NCBI RefSeq assembly: GCF_014649375.1
Contig: NZ_BMSX01000024.1
Coordinates: forward strand, 96,556-160,555
Source of the DNA: Streptomyces aurantiogriseus
GTDB taxonomy: Bacteria; Actinomycetota; Actinomycetes; Streptomycetales; Streptomycetaceae
Reading direction: 5' to 3'
Length of the DNA: 64,000 nt
Within the stretch, counting starts at the first letter, position 1. Each line of letters begins with the position of its first letter. Made by a program: the position numbers and the translations under genes. The notes under the pieces were generated by a model, which saw only the letters and a list, made by a program, of their open reading frames with translations, had not been told where the DNA came from and did no database searches. Positions 1-8,317 of the stretch are shown here, in pieces.

Positions 1-851
1 TTCTCCGCCTCGGTGCGCGCCTCGCGCAGCGCCGTGTCGGCCTCCGCCATGCGCTGCTCGGCGGTCCGGCTCAGCTCCTGGGCCTGGCGGCGGGCGGCGT
101 CGGACTCGTTCGCCGTGGAGCTGCGCAGCTGCTCGGCGTGGTCGGTGGCCTCCTGGGCCTGGGTGGAGGCGGCGTTCAGCAGGCGCTCGGCGTCCGCGCG
201 GGCGCGGCGCAGCAGCTGCTCGGCCTCCGCGCGGGCCGCCTCGGCCTCGCTCTGCAGCCGCTGCCGGGCCTCCGTGGCCACCCGCTCGGCCTCGGCGCGC
301 GCGGCCGTCAGGGACTGTTCGGCCTCGGCCCGCGACTCGTCGAGGAGCCGGCGGGCCTGCGACTCGGTGCGGGCCCGCAGCTGCTCGGCCCACGCCACGT
401 TCTCGTTGACGTGCGACTCGACGGTCTGCCGGCGCTCCGCCAGCTCCTGGTCCAGCTGCTGCCGGCGGGCCACCGCCTCCGCGTGCAGCTCCGCCTGGAG
501 CCGGGCCGCCTGCTCGGCGTGCTCCTGGAGGATGCGCTGGGTCTGCGCCCGCGCCTGGCTCAGCTCGCGCTCGGCGTCGGCGCGGATCTGGTCCGCCTGC
601 AGCTGCGCGTTGCGCAACAGCTGCTCGGCCTGGTAGCCGATGTCACCGCCGTCGAAGGCGGGCCGGGACATGATGGTGCGCCGCGCCTCGTGCAACTTGG
701 CGCGCAGCACCTCGACCTGGTAGCCGAGGTCCTCGGCATGCTGGATCGCCTTTTCCCGCTCGGTCTTCAGCCGCTTCATCTCGGCTTCGAACCGAGTGAG
801 GTGGTCGACGTCAGCCGCCGGCTCCCGCTCCTGGCTCTCGTAGCCCCGCAC
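1..851 (-). CDS. scy: Scy-type polarity coiled-coil protein, N-terminal part (runs off the window)
   Basis: The gene enters from the left edge, so only the first 283 codons are visible. Translation from the GTG at 851 begins MRGYESQEREP, then a short DivIVA-like head, then an almost unbroken Ala/Glu/Arg/Gln heptad coiled coil with repeats such as AEAEQLLRRA and ARTEAE. This matches what I recall of Streptomyces Scy, a very long filament-forming protein that organises the tip polarisome with DivIVA and FilP at hyphal poles. The neighbour order (epimerase, thiolase, MeaB) matches the S. coelicolor scy locus. The open frames on the opposite strand here are shadows of the coiled-coil codon pattern. 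FilP, a shorter paralogue, is the alternative; the N-terminus and neighbours favour Scy. Confidence 0.85.
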   Translation of the reverse strand, partial: MRGYESQEREPAADVDHLTRFEAEMKRLKTEREKAIQHAEDLGYQVEVLRAKLHEARRTIMSRPAFDGGDIGYQAEQLLRNAQLQADQIRADAERELSQARAQTQRILQEHAEQAARLQAELHAEAVARRQQLDQELAERRQTVESHVNENVAWAEQLRARTESQARRLLDESRAEAEQSLTAARAEAERVATEARQRLQSEAEAARAEAEQLLRRARADAERLLNAASTQAQEATDHAEQLRSSTANESDAARRQAQELSRTAEQRMAEADTALREARTEAE

Positions 852-1000
852 TGCGCGGTCCCATCCGTCCCCTGGTCGCAAGCTTCTCCAACGAGCTCCG
901 TCCATCCGCCGAACGGGGCCCCCGGGGAATGGTGTCAGATCAACGGCGGAGCACGGGCTGCTGCCCCGACGCTCGTCCCCCGAAACCCGGACCCCGGCTG

Positions 1001-1054
1001 GTCCTGCCGTCGAGACGGCAGGACGTCGGTCGCCCGTCATGAACGGCGACCGAC
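1001..1054. terminator. two tandem perfect hairpins between mce and scy
   Basis: Two inverted repeats sit end to end. Positions 1001-1011 pair with 1014-1024 (11 of 11, two-base centre). Positions 1025-1034 pair with 1045-1054 (10 of 10, ten-base loop). They lie just after the stop of the epimerase gene, which reads toward scy, so they probably terminate that transcript. No T-run follows, as is common in high-GC terminators. The remaining bases of the 852-1084 gap show no gene. Confidence 0.6.
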
Positions 1055-1084
1055 CCCAACCCTACCGGCCCCTATGTACGAGGG

Positions 1085-1525
1085 TCAGTGCTCAGGTGAC
1101 TCAACTGGGGCCGATGTGACCAGTTCTGTCAGTACTCCGTGGCAATCCTTGGGGTGCAGGAAGGTGATTCGTGACCCCATGGAGCCGCGCCGCGGCTCTT
1201 CGTACAGAACGCGTACGCCCTTGTCCCTGATGTCGGCGGCGTCGCCGTCCACATCCGCCGTACCGAAAGCGATGTGATGCACGCCCTCGCCGTTCTTCGC
1301 GAGCCACTTCGCGACGGTGGAGTCCTCCCTGGTCGGCTCCAGGAGCTGGAGGTACGAGGCGCCGCCGTCGGACGTATCGTTGATCTTGAGCATGGCCTCG
1401 CGCACGCCCTGCTCCTCGTTGACCTCGGAGTGGAACACCTCGAAGCCGTAGGTGGCCCGGTAGAACTCGACGGTCCTGTCGAGGTCGAAGCAGGCGATCC
1501 CGATGTGGTCGATTCGCGTCAGCAT
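1085..1525 (-). CDS. mce: methylmalonyl-CoA epimerase
   Basis: A 146-residue glyoxalase-fold (VOC) protein of the usual length for this enzyme. It interconverts (2S)- and (2R)-methylmalonyl-CoA, linking propionyl-CoA carboxylation to the B12-dependent mutase and supplying polyketide extender units. The four metal ligands of the family can be placed at His7 (RIDHIGIA), Gln60 (YLQLLEP), His83 or His84 (GVHHIAF) and Glu134 (LTELV). It is divergent from the thiolase gene across 150 bp and lies one gene from meaB, which fits a short-chain acyl-CoA role. The ATG at 1525 starts directly at the conserved first strand. Confidence 0.93.
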   Translation of the reverse strand: MLTRIDHIGIACFDLDRTVEFYRATYGFEVFHSEVNEEQGVREAMLKINDTSDGGASYLQLLEPTREDSTVAKWLAKNGEGVHHIAFGTADVDGDAADIRDKGVRVLYEEPRRGSMGSRITFLHPKDCHGVLTELVTSAPVESPEH

Positions 1526-1675
1526 GGATTCAGTGCAGCGCCCCGGAGGTGGTTACGCAACGTGCGCGCGATCACACCGACGGCCCGATGACGGCACGGA
1601 GTGCCACTCAGTACATTCGAAGTAAACCCTCGTTCACTCCTCGGCCCGTGCAGGCCGGTAAGGGGATCACAGCTC

Positions 1676-2878
1676 ATGACTGGAACGAACAGCCCGACCT
1701 CGGTGATCGTCGCGGGTGCGCGTACGCCCATGGGGCGTCTGCTGGGCTCGCTGAAGTCCTTCTCCGGAGCCGACCTCGGCGGCTTCGCGATCAAGGCCGC
1801 CCTCGACCGTGCGGGGATCGGCGGCGACCAGGTGCAGTACGTGATCATGGGCCAGGTGCTCCAGGCCGGCGCGGGCCAGATCCCGGCCCGCCAGGCCGCG
1901 GTCAAGGCCGGCATCCCGATGAACGTCCCGGCGCTCACCGTCAACAAGGTGTGTCTGTCGGGCCTCGACGCGATCGCGCTGGCCGACCAGCTGATCCGTG
2001 CGGGTGAGTTCGACGTGATCGTCGCGGGCGGCCAGGAGTCCATGACCAACGCCCCCCACCTGCTGCCGAAGTCCCGCGAGGGCTTCAAGTACGGCGCGGT
2101 CGAGATGCTGGACGCGATGGCCTACGACGGTCTGACCGACGCCTTCGAGAACGTCGCCATGGGCGAGTCGACGGAGAAGCACAACACGCGGCTCGGCATC
2201 GGCCGAACGGAGCAGGACGAGGTCGCCGCGCTCTCCCACCAGCGGGCCGCCGCCGCGCAGAAGAACGGCCTGTTCGAGGCCGAGATCACCCCGGTGGAGA
2301 TCCCGCAGCGCAAGGGCGAGCCGGTCGTCTTCAGCAAGGACGAGGGCATCCGCCCGGAGACCACCGCCGAGTCGCTCGGCAAGCTCCGCCCGGCCTTCGC
2401 CAAGGACGGCACGATCACCGCGGGGTCCTCCTCCCAGATCTCCGACGGCGCGGCGGCCGTGGTCGTGATGAGCAAGGCCAAGGCGCAGGAGCTGGGCCTG
2501 GAGTGGATCGCGGAGATCGGCGCCCACGGCAATGTGGCGGGCCCGGACAACTCGCTCCAGTCCCAGCCGTCCAACGCGATCCTGCACGCCCTGAAGAAGG
2601 AGGGCCTGGGGGTCTCCGACCTCGACCTCATCGAGATCAACGAGGCCTTCGCCGCCGTCGCGGTCCAGTCAATGAAGGACCTCGGAGTGTCCACGGAAAA
2701 GGTGAACGTCAACGGCGGAGCCATCGCCCTGGGCCACCCGATCGGTATGTCCGGCGCCCGGGTCGTGCTGCACCTGGCCCTGGAGCTCAAGCGGCGGGGC
2801 GGCGGGGTCGGCGCGGCCGCGCTGTGCGGCGGTGGCGGCCAGGGTGACGCGCTGATCGTGCGGGTACCCAAGGCCTGA
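1676..2878 (+). CDS. acetyl-CoA acetyltransferase (acetoacetyl-CoA thiolase)
   Basis: A 400-residue cytosolic type II thiolase condensing two acetyl-CoA to acetoacetyl-CoA, or the reverse. The catalytic set is complete: nucleophile Cys93 in NKVCLSG, His354 in ALGHPIGMSGAR and base Cys384 in ALCGGGGQGD. An in-frame extension upstream to 1601 is possible, but the ATG at 1676 has AAGGGG about ten bases before it and starts at the usual family N-terminus (MTGTNSPTSVIVAGARTP). meaB follows 42 bp downstream on the same strand, so the two are probably cotranscribed, as in actinobacterial ethylmalonyl-CoA or butyrate-type gene sets. Confidence 0.93.
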   Translation: MTGTNSPTSVIVAGARTPMGRLLGSLKSFSGADLGGFAIKAALDRAGIGGDQVQYVIMGQVLQAGAGQIPARQAAVKAGIPMNVPALTVNKVCLSGLDAIALADQLIRAGEFDVIVAGGQESMTNAPHLLPKSREGFKYGAVEMLDAMAYDGLTDAFENVAMGESTEKHNTRLGIGRTEQDEVAALSHQRAAAAQKNGLFEAEITPVEIPQRKGEPVVFSKDEGIRPETTAESLGKLRPAFAKDGTITAGSSSQISDGAAAVVVMSKAKAQELGLEWIAEIGAHGNVAGPDNSLQSQPSNAILHALKKEGLGVSDLDLIEINEAFAAVAVQSMKDLGVSTEKVNVNGGAIALGHPIGMSGARVVLHLALELKRRGGGVGAAALCGGGGQGDALIVRVPKA

Positions 2879-2920
2879 GTCCCGCTTTCTGGACGCCCCT
2901 CTCTCGTGAACGGAGCTGTG

Positions 2921-3877
2921 ATGCAGGACGTCTCCTCGCTGGTCGCTCAGGCCAGGGAAGGCCGGCCCCGGGCCGTGGCCCGGCTGATCTCCCTGGTGGA
3001 GGGGGCGTCCCCGCAGCTCAGGGAGGTCATGGCGGCCCTGGCCCCGCTGACCGGCAACGCCTACGTGGTGGGCCTGACCGGCTCGCCGGGCGTGGGCAAG
3101 TCGACGTCCACCTCGGCGCTGGTGACGGCGTACCGCAAGCAGGGCAAGCGGGTCGGCGTCCTGGCCGTCGACCCGTCCTCGCCGTTCTCCGGCGGCGCCC
3201 TGCTCGGCGACCGCGTCCGCATGTCCGAGCACGCGTCGGACCCGGGCGTCTACATCCGCTCGATGGCCACCCGCGGCCACCTCGGCGGCCTCGCCTGGGC
3301 GGCCCCGCAGGCGATCCGTGTCCTCGACGCGGCGGGCTGCGACGTGATCCTGGTCGAGACGGTCGGCGTCGGCCAGTCGGAGGTGGAGATCGCCTCCCAG
3401 GCGGACACGTCCGTGGTCCTGCTGGCCCCCGGCATGGGCGACGGCATCCAGGCCGCCAAGGCCGGGATCCTGGAGATCGGCGACGTGTACGTCGTCAACA
3501 AGGCCGACCGGGACGGCGCCGACGCGACCGCCCGCGAACTGAACCACATGCTCGGCCTCGGAGAGGCCCGCGGCCCCGGCGACTGGCGCCCCCCGATCGT
3601 CAAGACGGTCGCGGCGCGCGCCGAGGGCGTCGACGAGGTGGTGGAGGCCCTGGAGAAGCACCGCGCGTGGATGGAGGAGCACGGGATCCTCGCCGAACGC
3701 CGCCGCTCCCGCGCCGCCCGCGAGGTGGAGACGATCGCGGTCACGGCGTTGCGGGAGCGGATCGGCGATCTGCACGGGGACCGGCGGCTGAGCGCGCTGG
3801 CGGAGCGGATCGTCACGGGGGAGCTGGACCCGTACCGGGCCGCCGATGAGCTGGTGGCGGGGCTCACCGAGGGGTGA
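2921..3877 (+). CDS. meaB: MeaB-type GTPase, B12-mutase chaperone (ArgK/LAO family)
   Basis: A 318-residue G3E GTPase. Walker A is GSPGVGKS (about residues 54-61), the switch region is ETVGVGQSEVEI and the guanine-specificity loop is NKAD. MeaB proteins gate adenosylcobalamin loading and protect or reactivate methylmalonyl-CoA and related mutases. The ATG at 2921 is preferred because GGAG sits five bases upstream; the GTG at 2906, five codons earlier, has no ribosome-binding site. The gene follows the thiolase and ends 13 bp from a convergent gene. The likely clients are methylmalonyl-CoA mutase and the IcmA encoded at 13.2 kb. Confidence 0.92.
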   Translation: MQDVSSLVAQAREGRPRAVARLISLVEGASPQLREVMAALAPLTGNAYVVGLTGSPGVGKSTSTSALVTAYRKQGKRVGVLAVDPSSPFSGGALLGDRVRMSEHASDPGVYIRSMATRGHLGGLAWAAPQAIRVLDAAGCDVILVETVGVGQSEVEIASQADTSVVLLAPGMGDGIQAAKAGILEIGDVYVVNKADRDGADATARELNHMLGLGEARGPGDWRPPIVKTVAARAEGVDEVVEALEKHRAWMEEHGILAERRRSRAAREVETIAVTALRERIGDLHGDRRLSALAERIVTGELDPYRAADELVAGLTEG

Positions 3878-3890
3878 GCCCCGCCGGGGT

Positions 3891-4307
3891 TCATCGTCGG
3901 CAGAAGCGGTGCGTGCTGTCGCGCCAGGCCGAGGTCGACTCGGTCCAGTACTCGATCCGGTCCGCGCCGCCCCGGCGGTCCGCCTCCAGGGTGACGGTGA
4001 CGGGGGTCCTGCTGTCGTCGATCCAGTTCGAGAGCGCCTCGTCGAGGACCTCGTTGCCCTTGATCGCGCGGAAGTGCGCTCGGGTGCTGCCGGTCTGGTC
4101 GTCGATCACCGTCGCCGTCACCTTCACCGAGCGGTTGAAGAACTCGGCCTTGACGTTCCGCAGACCGCTCTGCTCACCGCCGGTGATGGGGCACGAGACC
4201 CGTACCCCGGCGGGCGCGGCGGGCTGGGCCGGCGCGGCGGGTGCCGCCACGGCGAGCGCGACCGTCGCCGCAGCGACGGAGATGCCGATGCTGAACTTTC
4301 CGGGCAT
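3891..4307 (-). CDS. small secreted protein of unknown function
   Basis: A 138-residue protein with a clear Sec signal: MPGKF, then a hydrophobic Ala/Val stretch ending near APAQPA. The mature part has two cysteines (near RVSCPIT and at the C-terminus HRFCRR) that could form a disulfide linking the ends, and it is rich in beta-prone residues (VKVTATVIDDQTG). No family is recognised. The ATG at 4307 is chosen because GGAGG lies seven bases upstream; ATGs at 4313 and 4364 are in frame but poorly spaced. It converges on meaB with a 13-bp gap. Confidence 0.75.
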   Translation of the reverse strand: MPGKFSIGISVAAATVALAVAAPAAPAQPAAPAGVRVSCPITGGEQSGLRNVKAEFFNRSVKVTATVIDDQTGSTRAHFRAIKGNEVLDEALSNWIDDSRTPVTVTLEADRRGGADRIEYWTESTSAWRDSTHRFCRR

Positions 4308-5121
4308 GAACATGCCTCCGTTCCTTGATGGATGGAAGGGAACGCGGGCCCCGGGAACCGTCACTCACCGTGCTGATCCGGCCCGCTGACAGCACCGTGC
4401 CCGCTCCCGAACCGGCCCACCAGGCGCGGCGCGTACCCCATCTCCGGTGATGCCGGAATACGGCCTGTGAACTGGGGAAACGCGGAGGGGAAGGAAACGG
4501 TGGCGGGAGGACTTCGCGGCGGCGCCGCGCACGATCCGGCGGCAGAGGCGTTGTCACTCTCCGAGCTCGCCCGTTTCTGCGTGGCCGGCTCTCCGGACCC
4601 GCTGCTGAGGTGGCGCGCATGTCACGGCGGCGGTAGCCGCCCGGGAAAGCGGCCACCGGGACCGCGCCCGCACCCCTGAGCGGAGTCGGCCGGAGGAGCG
4701 GGTGGGCGGGGCGGCGCGGTGATCGGTGCCCTGTGCCGCCGTGTCGCGGTGGCCGGTCCGCCGTACGCCGCAGCCGGTTGTCCGTACGTCGCGGCCGGTT
4801 GTCCGTACGTCGCGGCCGGTCGTCCGTACGTCGCGGCCGGTCGTCCGACGCCGGCCGCGCCGGAGACCGCCGTGGAGCGCCGGCGCCGGGCGGGCGTGAA
4901 CCGTGGACGCGGAGTCCGTGGAAGTGGAGTCCGTGGAAGTGGCCGAATCGTGGGGGCAACCGGGGCGGGTGCTCGCCAACCTGCTCGACACCATGCAGCG
5001 GCACGCCCGTTCGGCGGTCACCGCGGCCGTACGGCCGGGGGCAGGGGCACCCCTCACGGCCCCTCAGAAGCCCGCAGGCGGAGCCCTTTCGAGCTCCGCC
5101 TGCCGGTCTCCCAGAGAGTTG
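4308..5121. other. 814-bp gap with no supported gene
   Basis: Several open frames cross this stretch on both strands, but none has a ribosome-binding site, a recognisable product and a stop of its own. The most protein-like is a plus-strand GTG frame at 4903 (VAESWGQPGRVLANLLDTM), which has no stop before it runs antisense through the MarR gene. The stretch holds a 21-bp tandem repeat (4753-4848) and a 15-bp direct duplication (4912-4926 and 4927-4941). Confidence 0.5.
4753..4848. repeat. 21-bp tandem repeat, four full units plus a partial
   Basis: Units begin at 4753, 4774, 4795, 4816 and 4837 and share a core CCGGTYGTCCGTACGTCGCG. Units two to four are nearly identical; the first and last are diverged. 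The unit is a multiple of three, so every frame reads as a heptapeptide repeat, which explains the spurious open frames here. Confidence 0.85.
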
Positions 5122-5598
5122 CTACGGGCGTCCCCGCTGCCCCCGCAGGTGGTCCGCGATGGGCTTCAGGGCCTTGTCGAGTTCCACCAGGGCCTCGGGG
5201 GAGAGGAGGTCGATGAAGTGCCGCCGCACAGACGCCACATGATGGGGCGCGACCTTCTTCATCGTCTCCATGCCGTGCTCGGTGAGGACCGCGTAGAGAC
5301 CGCGGCGGTCCGACTCGCAGTTCTCACGGCGCACCAGATCGGCGTTCTCCATGCGGGTGATCTGGTGCGAGAGGCGACTCTTGGACTGGAGGGTGGCGGA
5401 CGCGAGGTCGCTCATCCGCATCCGTACGCCCTCCGACTCGGAGAGGTTCACGAGGATCTCGTAGTCGTTCATCGTCAGGCCGAACGGCTGCAGGTCCTTT
5501 TCGAGCTGGTACGTCAACAGCCTGTTGACCTCCAGGTGGGTGCGCCAGGCGCACTGCTCCGCATCGGTCAGCCAGCGCGTGGCCGTTTCGGTCTCCAT
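5122..5598 (-). CDS. MarR-family transcriptional regulator
   Basis: A 158-residue winged-helix regulator. The N-terminal dimerisation helix is followed by the HTH (MSDLASATLQSKSRLSHQITRM region, about residues 63-85) and a wing with the family Asp-Arg-Arg-Gly (CESDRRGLYAVLT). The ATG start at 5598 fits the family. It lies 92 bp downstream of, and in the same direction as, three AIM24 genes, so it could be read from their transcript or from its own promoter in the A/T-richer 5599-5640 segment. Its ligand is unknown. Confidence 0.9.
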   Translation of the reverse strand: METETATRWLTDAEQCAWRTHLEVNRLLTYQLEKDLQPFGLTMNDYEILVNLSESEGVRMRMSDLASATLQSKSRLSHQITRMENADLVRRENCESDRRGLYAVLTEHGMETMKKVAPHHVASVRRHFIDLLSPEALVELDKALKPIADHLRGQRGRP

Positions 5599-5690
5599 GA
5601 ATGAAGTCTACCTAAAATGTTGAAAGGCGAACTAGTGAGGGTGGTGTGACTGCGCGCACGCGTTCGACGTCACACTCCGCAGACTACCGC

Positions 5691-6488
5691 TCACAGCCCG
5701 AAGCGCCGCTGGAGGTCTCCCAGCTGTCCGGGAAGGCGCGGTGTGCCGCTTTGCCCGCCGTGTCCGCCCGGCACCCCGCCACCCCCGGGCACTCCCGCCT
5801 CGTGCGGCACCGCCCCCGTGGCCTGCTCGGCCATGAGGGTCTCGGTCGACTGGAGCAGCACCGTGCCGGCCCCGACGAACTCGAACTGATGCTCCTCCCC
5901 GGAGGCACCGCCCAGGCCCGTCAGCGCACGTAGACCGCCCATCACGCCCGTCATGTACCCGTGGTCGTAGTGATGGCACGGAGACGGGCAGTCGGCCCAG
6001 CCGACGAGCGCCTGCGGGTCCACCCGGATCGGGGGTTCCATGAACACCACCGGACCGTTTGATGCGGCGACGAACTTTCCGGTTCCGATCAGCGTGAGAA
6101 ATCCCGGAACGATCGACTGCTTCAGCGACAGACTTGGCTGAAAAGCGAGCAGATTGCCCGAGCGAATGGTCAGATTGCCCTCGTCCAGGTCGTACGAGTT
6201 CACATCGAAGGCCCGGTCGGCGAGGAGCATCTTGCCCGAGCCCTCCGCGACGACCCAGTCGCTCGCGTGCAGAGGCGAATGGAAGGACGTGCGCACGAGG
6301 CGGTCCAGCCGGCCGTGCCCGACGCCGTTGAACTCGATCGAGCCGTAGTAGGCGATCATCTTCCCCTTCTGCAGGAACCACTGGCTCCCCTTGAGCTCCA
6401 CGCAGAAGGTGTAGGCGTTGACGTTGTCGTCGACGGGCAGGGTCATCGGGTCGAGGACGGTGGGGCCGGTGCCCGGGTAAGTGGTCAC
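5691..6488 (-). CDS. AIM24 family protein, third of three tandem paralogues
   Basis: A 265-residue member of the AIM24/TRAP-like beta-sandwich family, named after a yeast mitochondrial protein; the bacterial function is unknown. Family features are the opening strands (QWFLQKGKMIAYYGSIEF), Gly-rich turns (GSGKMLLADRA) and the late QFEFVGAGTVLLQS strand. It is longer than its neighbours because of a Gly/Pro-rich, probably disordered C-terminus. Its ATG overlaps the stop of the preceding paralogue by four bases, so translation is probably coupled. Confidence 0.88.
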   Translation of the reverse strand: MTTYPGTGPTVLDPMTLPVDDNVNAYTFCVELKGSQWFLQKGKMIAYYGSIEFNGVGHGRLDRLVRTSFHSPLHASDWVVAEGSGKMLLADRAFDVNSYDLDEGNLTIRSGNLLAFQPSLSLKQSIVPGFLTLIGTGKFVAASNGPVVFMEPPIRVDPQALVGWADCPSPCHHYDHGYMTGVMGGLRALTGLGGASGEEHQFEFVGAGTVLLQSTETLMAEQATGAVPHEAGVPGGGGVPGGHGGQSGTPRLPGQLGDLQRRFGL

Positions 6489-7135
6489 AGCTTCTCCTCC
6501 GACGCCTGGACGTAGACCGCACCGCTGCCGCTGAGCTCCAGCTGGAACGCCTCGCCGGAGCCGCGGCCCACCATGTCCCGCCAGCCCAGGGCGGTCGACA
6601 GCTTGTTGCGCACGTCGCCGTGGTGGGCGACGTAGGCCTGCGGGTCGACGTGGACCGGGCGCTGGGGGGTGATCGGGACCTCGAAGACGCCGCCGTGGGC
6701 CATCACGGCCACCGCGCCGTGGCCCTTCAGGGTCGTGGTGAACAGGCCCTGGCCGCTGATCTGGCCGCGGACCATGCCCATGACGCCGCCCTGGGAGCCC
6801 ATGAACATCGTGCCCTGCTGGAGTGTGCCCTCGAAGGCGAGGAGGCGGTCCGCCTCCACGTACAGGGTGTCGCCGGTGAGCTGGATGACCTGGACGTGGT
6901 GTCCGCCGTGCCCGAACAGGACCGTGCCGCTGCCCTCCACCGTCATCAGCGGGGTGTCCTCGTTGGCGAGCCGCCGGCCGATCATCGACATGACGCCGCC
7001 CTGGCCGCCCTGCGTGTTGGGCGTGAAGGACACCTCGCCCTTGTACGCGAGCATCGCACCGCGCTGACTGAACAGGCGCTGACCGGGCAGGACGGTCGCT
7101 TCGACCATTCTGGAGTTGATCTCACGGAAGGGCAT
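6485..7135 (-). CDS. AIM24 family protein, second of three tandem paralogues
   Basis: A 216-residue AIM24 domain protein without signal or membrane segment. The repeated family strands are visible: SQRGAMLAYKGEVSF near the start, EGSGTVLFGHGG and the terminal FQLELSGSGAVYVQ. It starts one base after the stop of the upstream paralogue and overlaps the downstream one by four bases, giving a tight three-gene unit. Homology within the trio suggests subunits of one hetero-oligomer, but this is inference. Confidence 0.88.
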   Translation of the reverse strand: MPFREINSRMVEATVLPGQRLFSQRGAMLAYKGEVSFTPNTQGGQGGVMSMIGRRLANEDTPLMTVEGSGTVLFGHGGHHVQVIQLTGDTLYVEADRLLAFEGTLQQGTMFMGSQGGVMGMVRGQISGQGLFTTTLKGHGAVAVMAHGGVFEVPITPQRPVHVDPQAYVAHHGDVRNKLSTALGWRDMVGRGSGEAFQLELSGSGAVYVQASEEKL

Positions 7136-7136
7136 G

Positions 7137-7769
7137 TCAGACGTCCCCCGCGATCGTGTTCCGCTCGCTCGGCTGCACGTACACCAGGCCGTCCCCCTCG
7201 AACCGGATCTGGAAGGCCTCGCCGCCGCCCTCCCCCATGAACGTGCGGAACGTCACGCCGGACTGGAAGGACTGCCGGACATTGCCCTGATGCGCGATGT
7301 ACGCCCCCGGGTCGACCGTCAGCGGGTACTGCGGGCTGACCCTGAGCACCACCGCCGGCCCGTCCGAGGTGATCGCCGCCTGTCCGTGCCCCTCGACGGT
7401 GGTCGTGAACAGCCCGTTGCCCTGCGAGGCCCCGCGCAGGCCTGTGAAGCTCGTCCCCGTGCGCAGTCCCGCGTCCGTCGCGAGCAGGTTGCTCGACTCC
7501 ACGTACAGCTTGTCCCCCTGGAGATTGACGAGGTTGATCTCGGAGGCGCGGTCCGCGAACCAGCACGTGCCCTGCCCCCTCACCTCCATCACGGTCATCT
7601 GCTCGCCGGTGAGCCGCCGCGTCACCATCCCGCGCAGCCCCTCGCCGCCACCACTGAGCTTCTTGAAGGCCATCTGACCGTCGTACGCGACCATCGAGCC
7701 GTTCTTCGCCTTCACGGCGTCCCCGGTCACGTCGACGGCGAGCACCTTGCTGCCTTGCAGTCGGAACAT
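7137..7769 (-). CDS. AIM24 family protein, first of three tandem paralogues
   Basis: A 210-residue AIM24 protein whose conserved region starts at MFRLQGSKVLAVDV, so the ATG at 7769 is used (a GTG at 7775 is also possible). The frame extends upstream to 7898, but that part reads as Arg/Pro-rich non-family sequence. Family strands include AKNGSMVAYDGQMAF and QIRFEGDGLVYVQPS. It is the promoter-proximal gene of the trio; the 197-bp gap to the divergent DUF3817 gene must hold both promoters. Confidence 0.86.
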   Translation of the reverse strand: MFRLQGSKVLAVDVTGDAVKAKNGSMVAYDGQMAFKKLSGGGEGLRGMVTRRLTGEQMTVMEVRGQGTCWFADRASEINLVNLQGDKLYVESSNLLATDAGLRTGTSFTGLRGASQGNGLFTTTVEGHGQAAITSDGPAVVLRVSPQYPLTVDPGAYIAHQGNVRQSFQSGVTFRTFMGEGGGEAFQIRFEGDGLVYVQPSERNTIAGDV

Positions 7770-7966
7770 CGCCACGCTGTGAAGGTAGCCTCCGAGGGAC
7801 TCCGCCGACAGAGCCCGCGGGTGGAGATCACCCCTGATCGTCCCCCTAGGGGCGACGGGCCGGACCCCCGCGCCGGTCGGCGCGCGCCCGTTTGCCACAA
7901 TGGGCGGACGCTTGTGCGTTCGTTCACAAACGCCAGACCGTCGATGTCTCCCACCGAAGGTGACCC

Positions 7967-8317
7967 GTGGACCTCAAGACAGCCTCCGCCCTCCGCCGCC
8001 TACGCCTGGTCTCCGTCCCGGAGGGCATCTCCTGGATCGTGCTCGCGGCCTGCACGGTCATCAAGTACACCGTCGCCGAGGGCTTCGACGTCGCCCCGGT
8101 GCTCGGGCCGATCCACGGCGTGCTGTTCATCCTCTACGTGCTCTTCTGGCTGGACGCCTGGAACCGCACCAAGTGGGACGCGAAGACCGGCGCCCTCTAC
8201 TTCTCGTACTCGATCATCCCCGGCGGCGGTTTCATCGCCGACCGCAAGCTGCGCCGCCTCAGTGAGGACGCGGTGATCGCGGAGCGCGCCCGCAAGGAAG
8301 GGACCGTGAACGCGTGA
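7967..8317 (+). CDS. DUF3817 membrane protein
   Basis: A 116-residue integral membrane protein with hydrophobic segments at about residues 15-35 (WIVLAACTVIKYTV), 43-62 (VLGPIHGVLFILYVLFW) and a weaker one near FSYSIIPGGGFIADRKL. The His of GPIHGVLFILY and the final FxxxRKL are typical of DUF3817, a family often linked to electron transport; its function is unknown. The GTG start has GAAGGTGA upstream. The next gene overlaps its end by four bases. A paralogue lies at 12740-13078. Confidence 0.85.
   Translation: MDLKTASALRRLRLVSVPEGISWIVLAACTVIKYTVAEGFDVAPVLGPIHGVLFILYVLFWLDAWNRTKWDAKTGALYFSYSIIPGGGFIADRKLRRLSEDAVIAERARKEGTVNA

Noticed and set aside
13..1277. Long plus-strand open frames over the scy and downstream region
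   Set aside because: They are antisense shadows of the Ala/Glu/Arg coiled-coil codons and have no ribosome-binding site.
4467..4679. 70-codon plus-strand frame
   Set aside because: Third-position G/C is only moderate, there is no ribosome-binding site and no family resemblance.
4174..5057. Minus-strand frames with His/Arg/Pro or VRTTGRD-type repeats
   Set aside because: Composition is unlike any protein; the repeats come from the 21-bp DNA array, and one frame is antisense/out of frame to the secreted protein gene.
4903..5604. Plus-strand GTG frame starting MDAESVEVESVEV
   Set aside because: The first 60 codons look coding-like, but it has no stop until it has crossed the whole MarR gene antisense.
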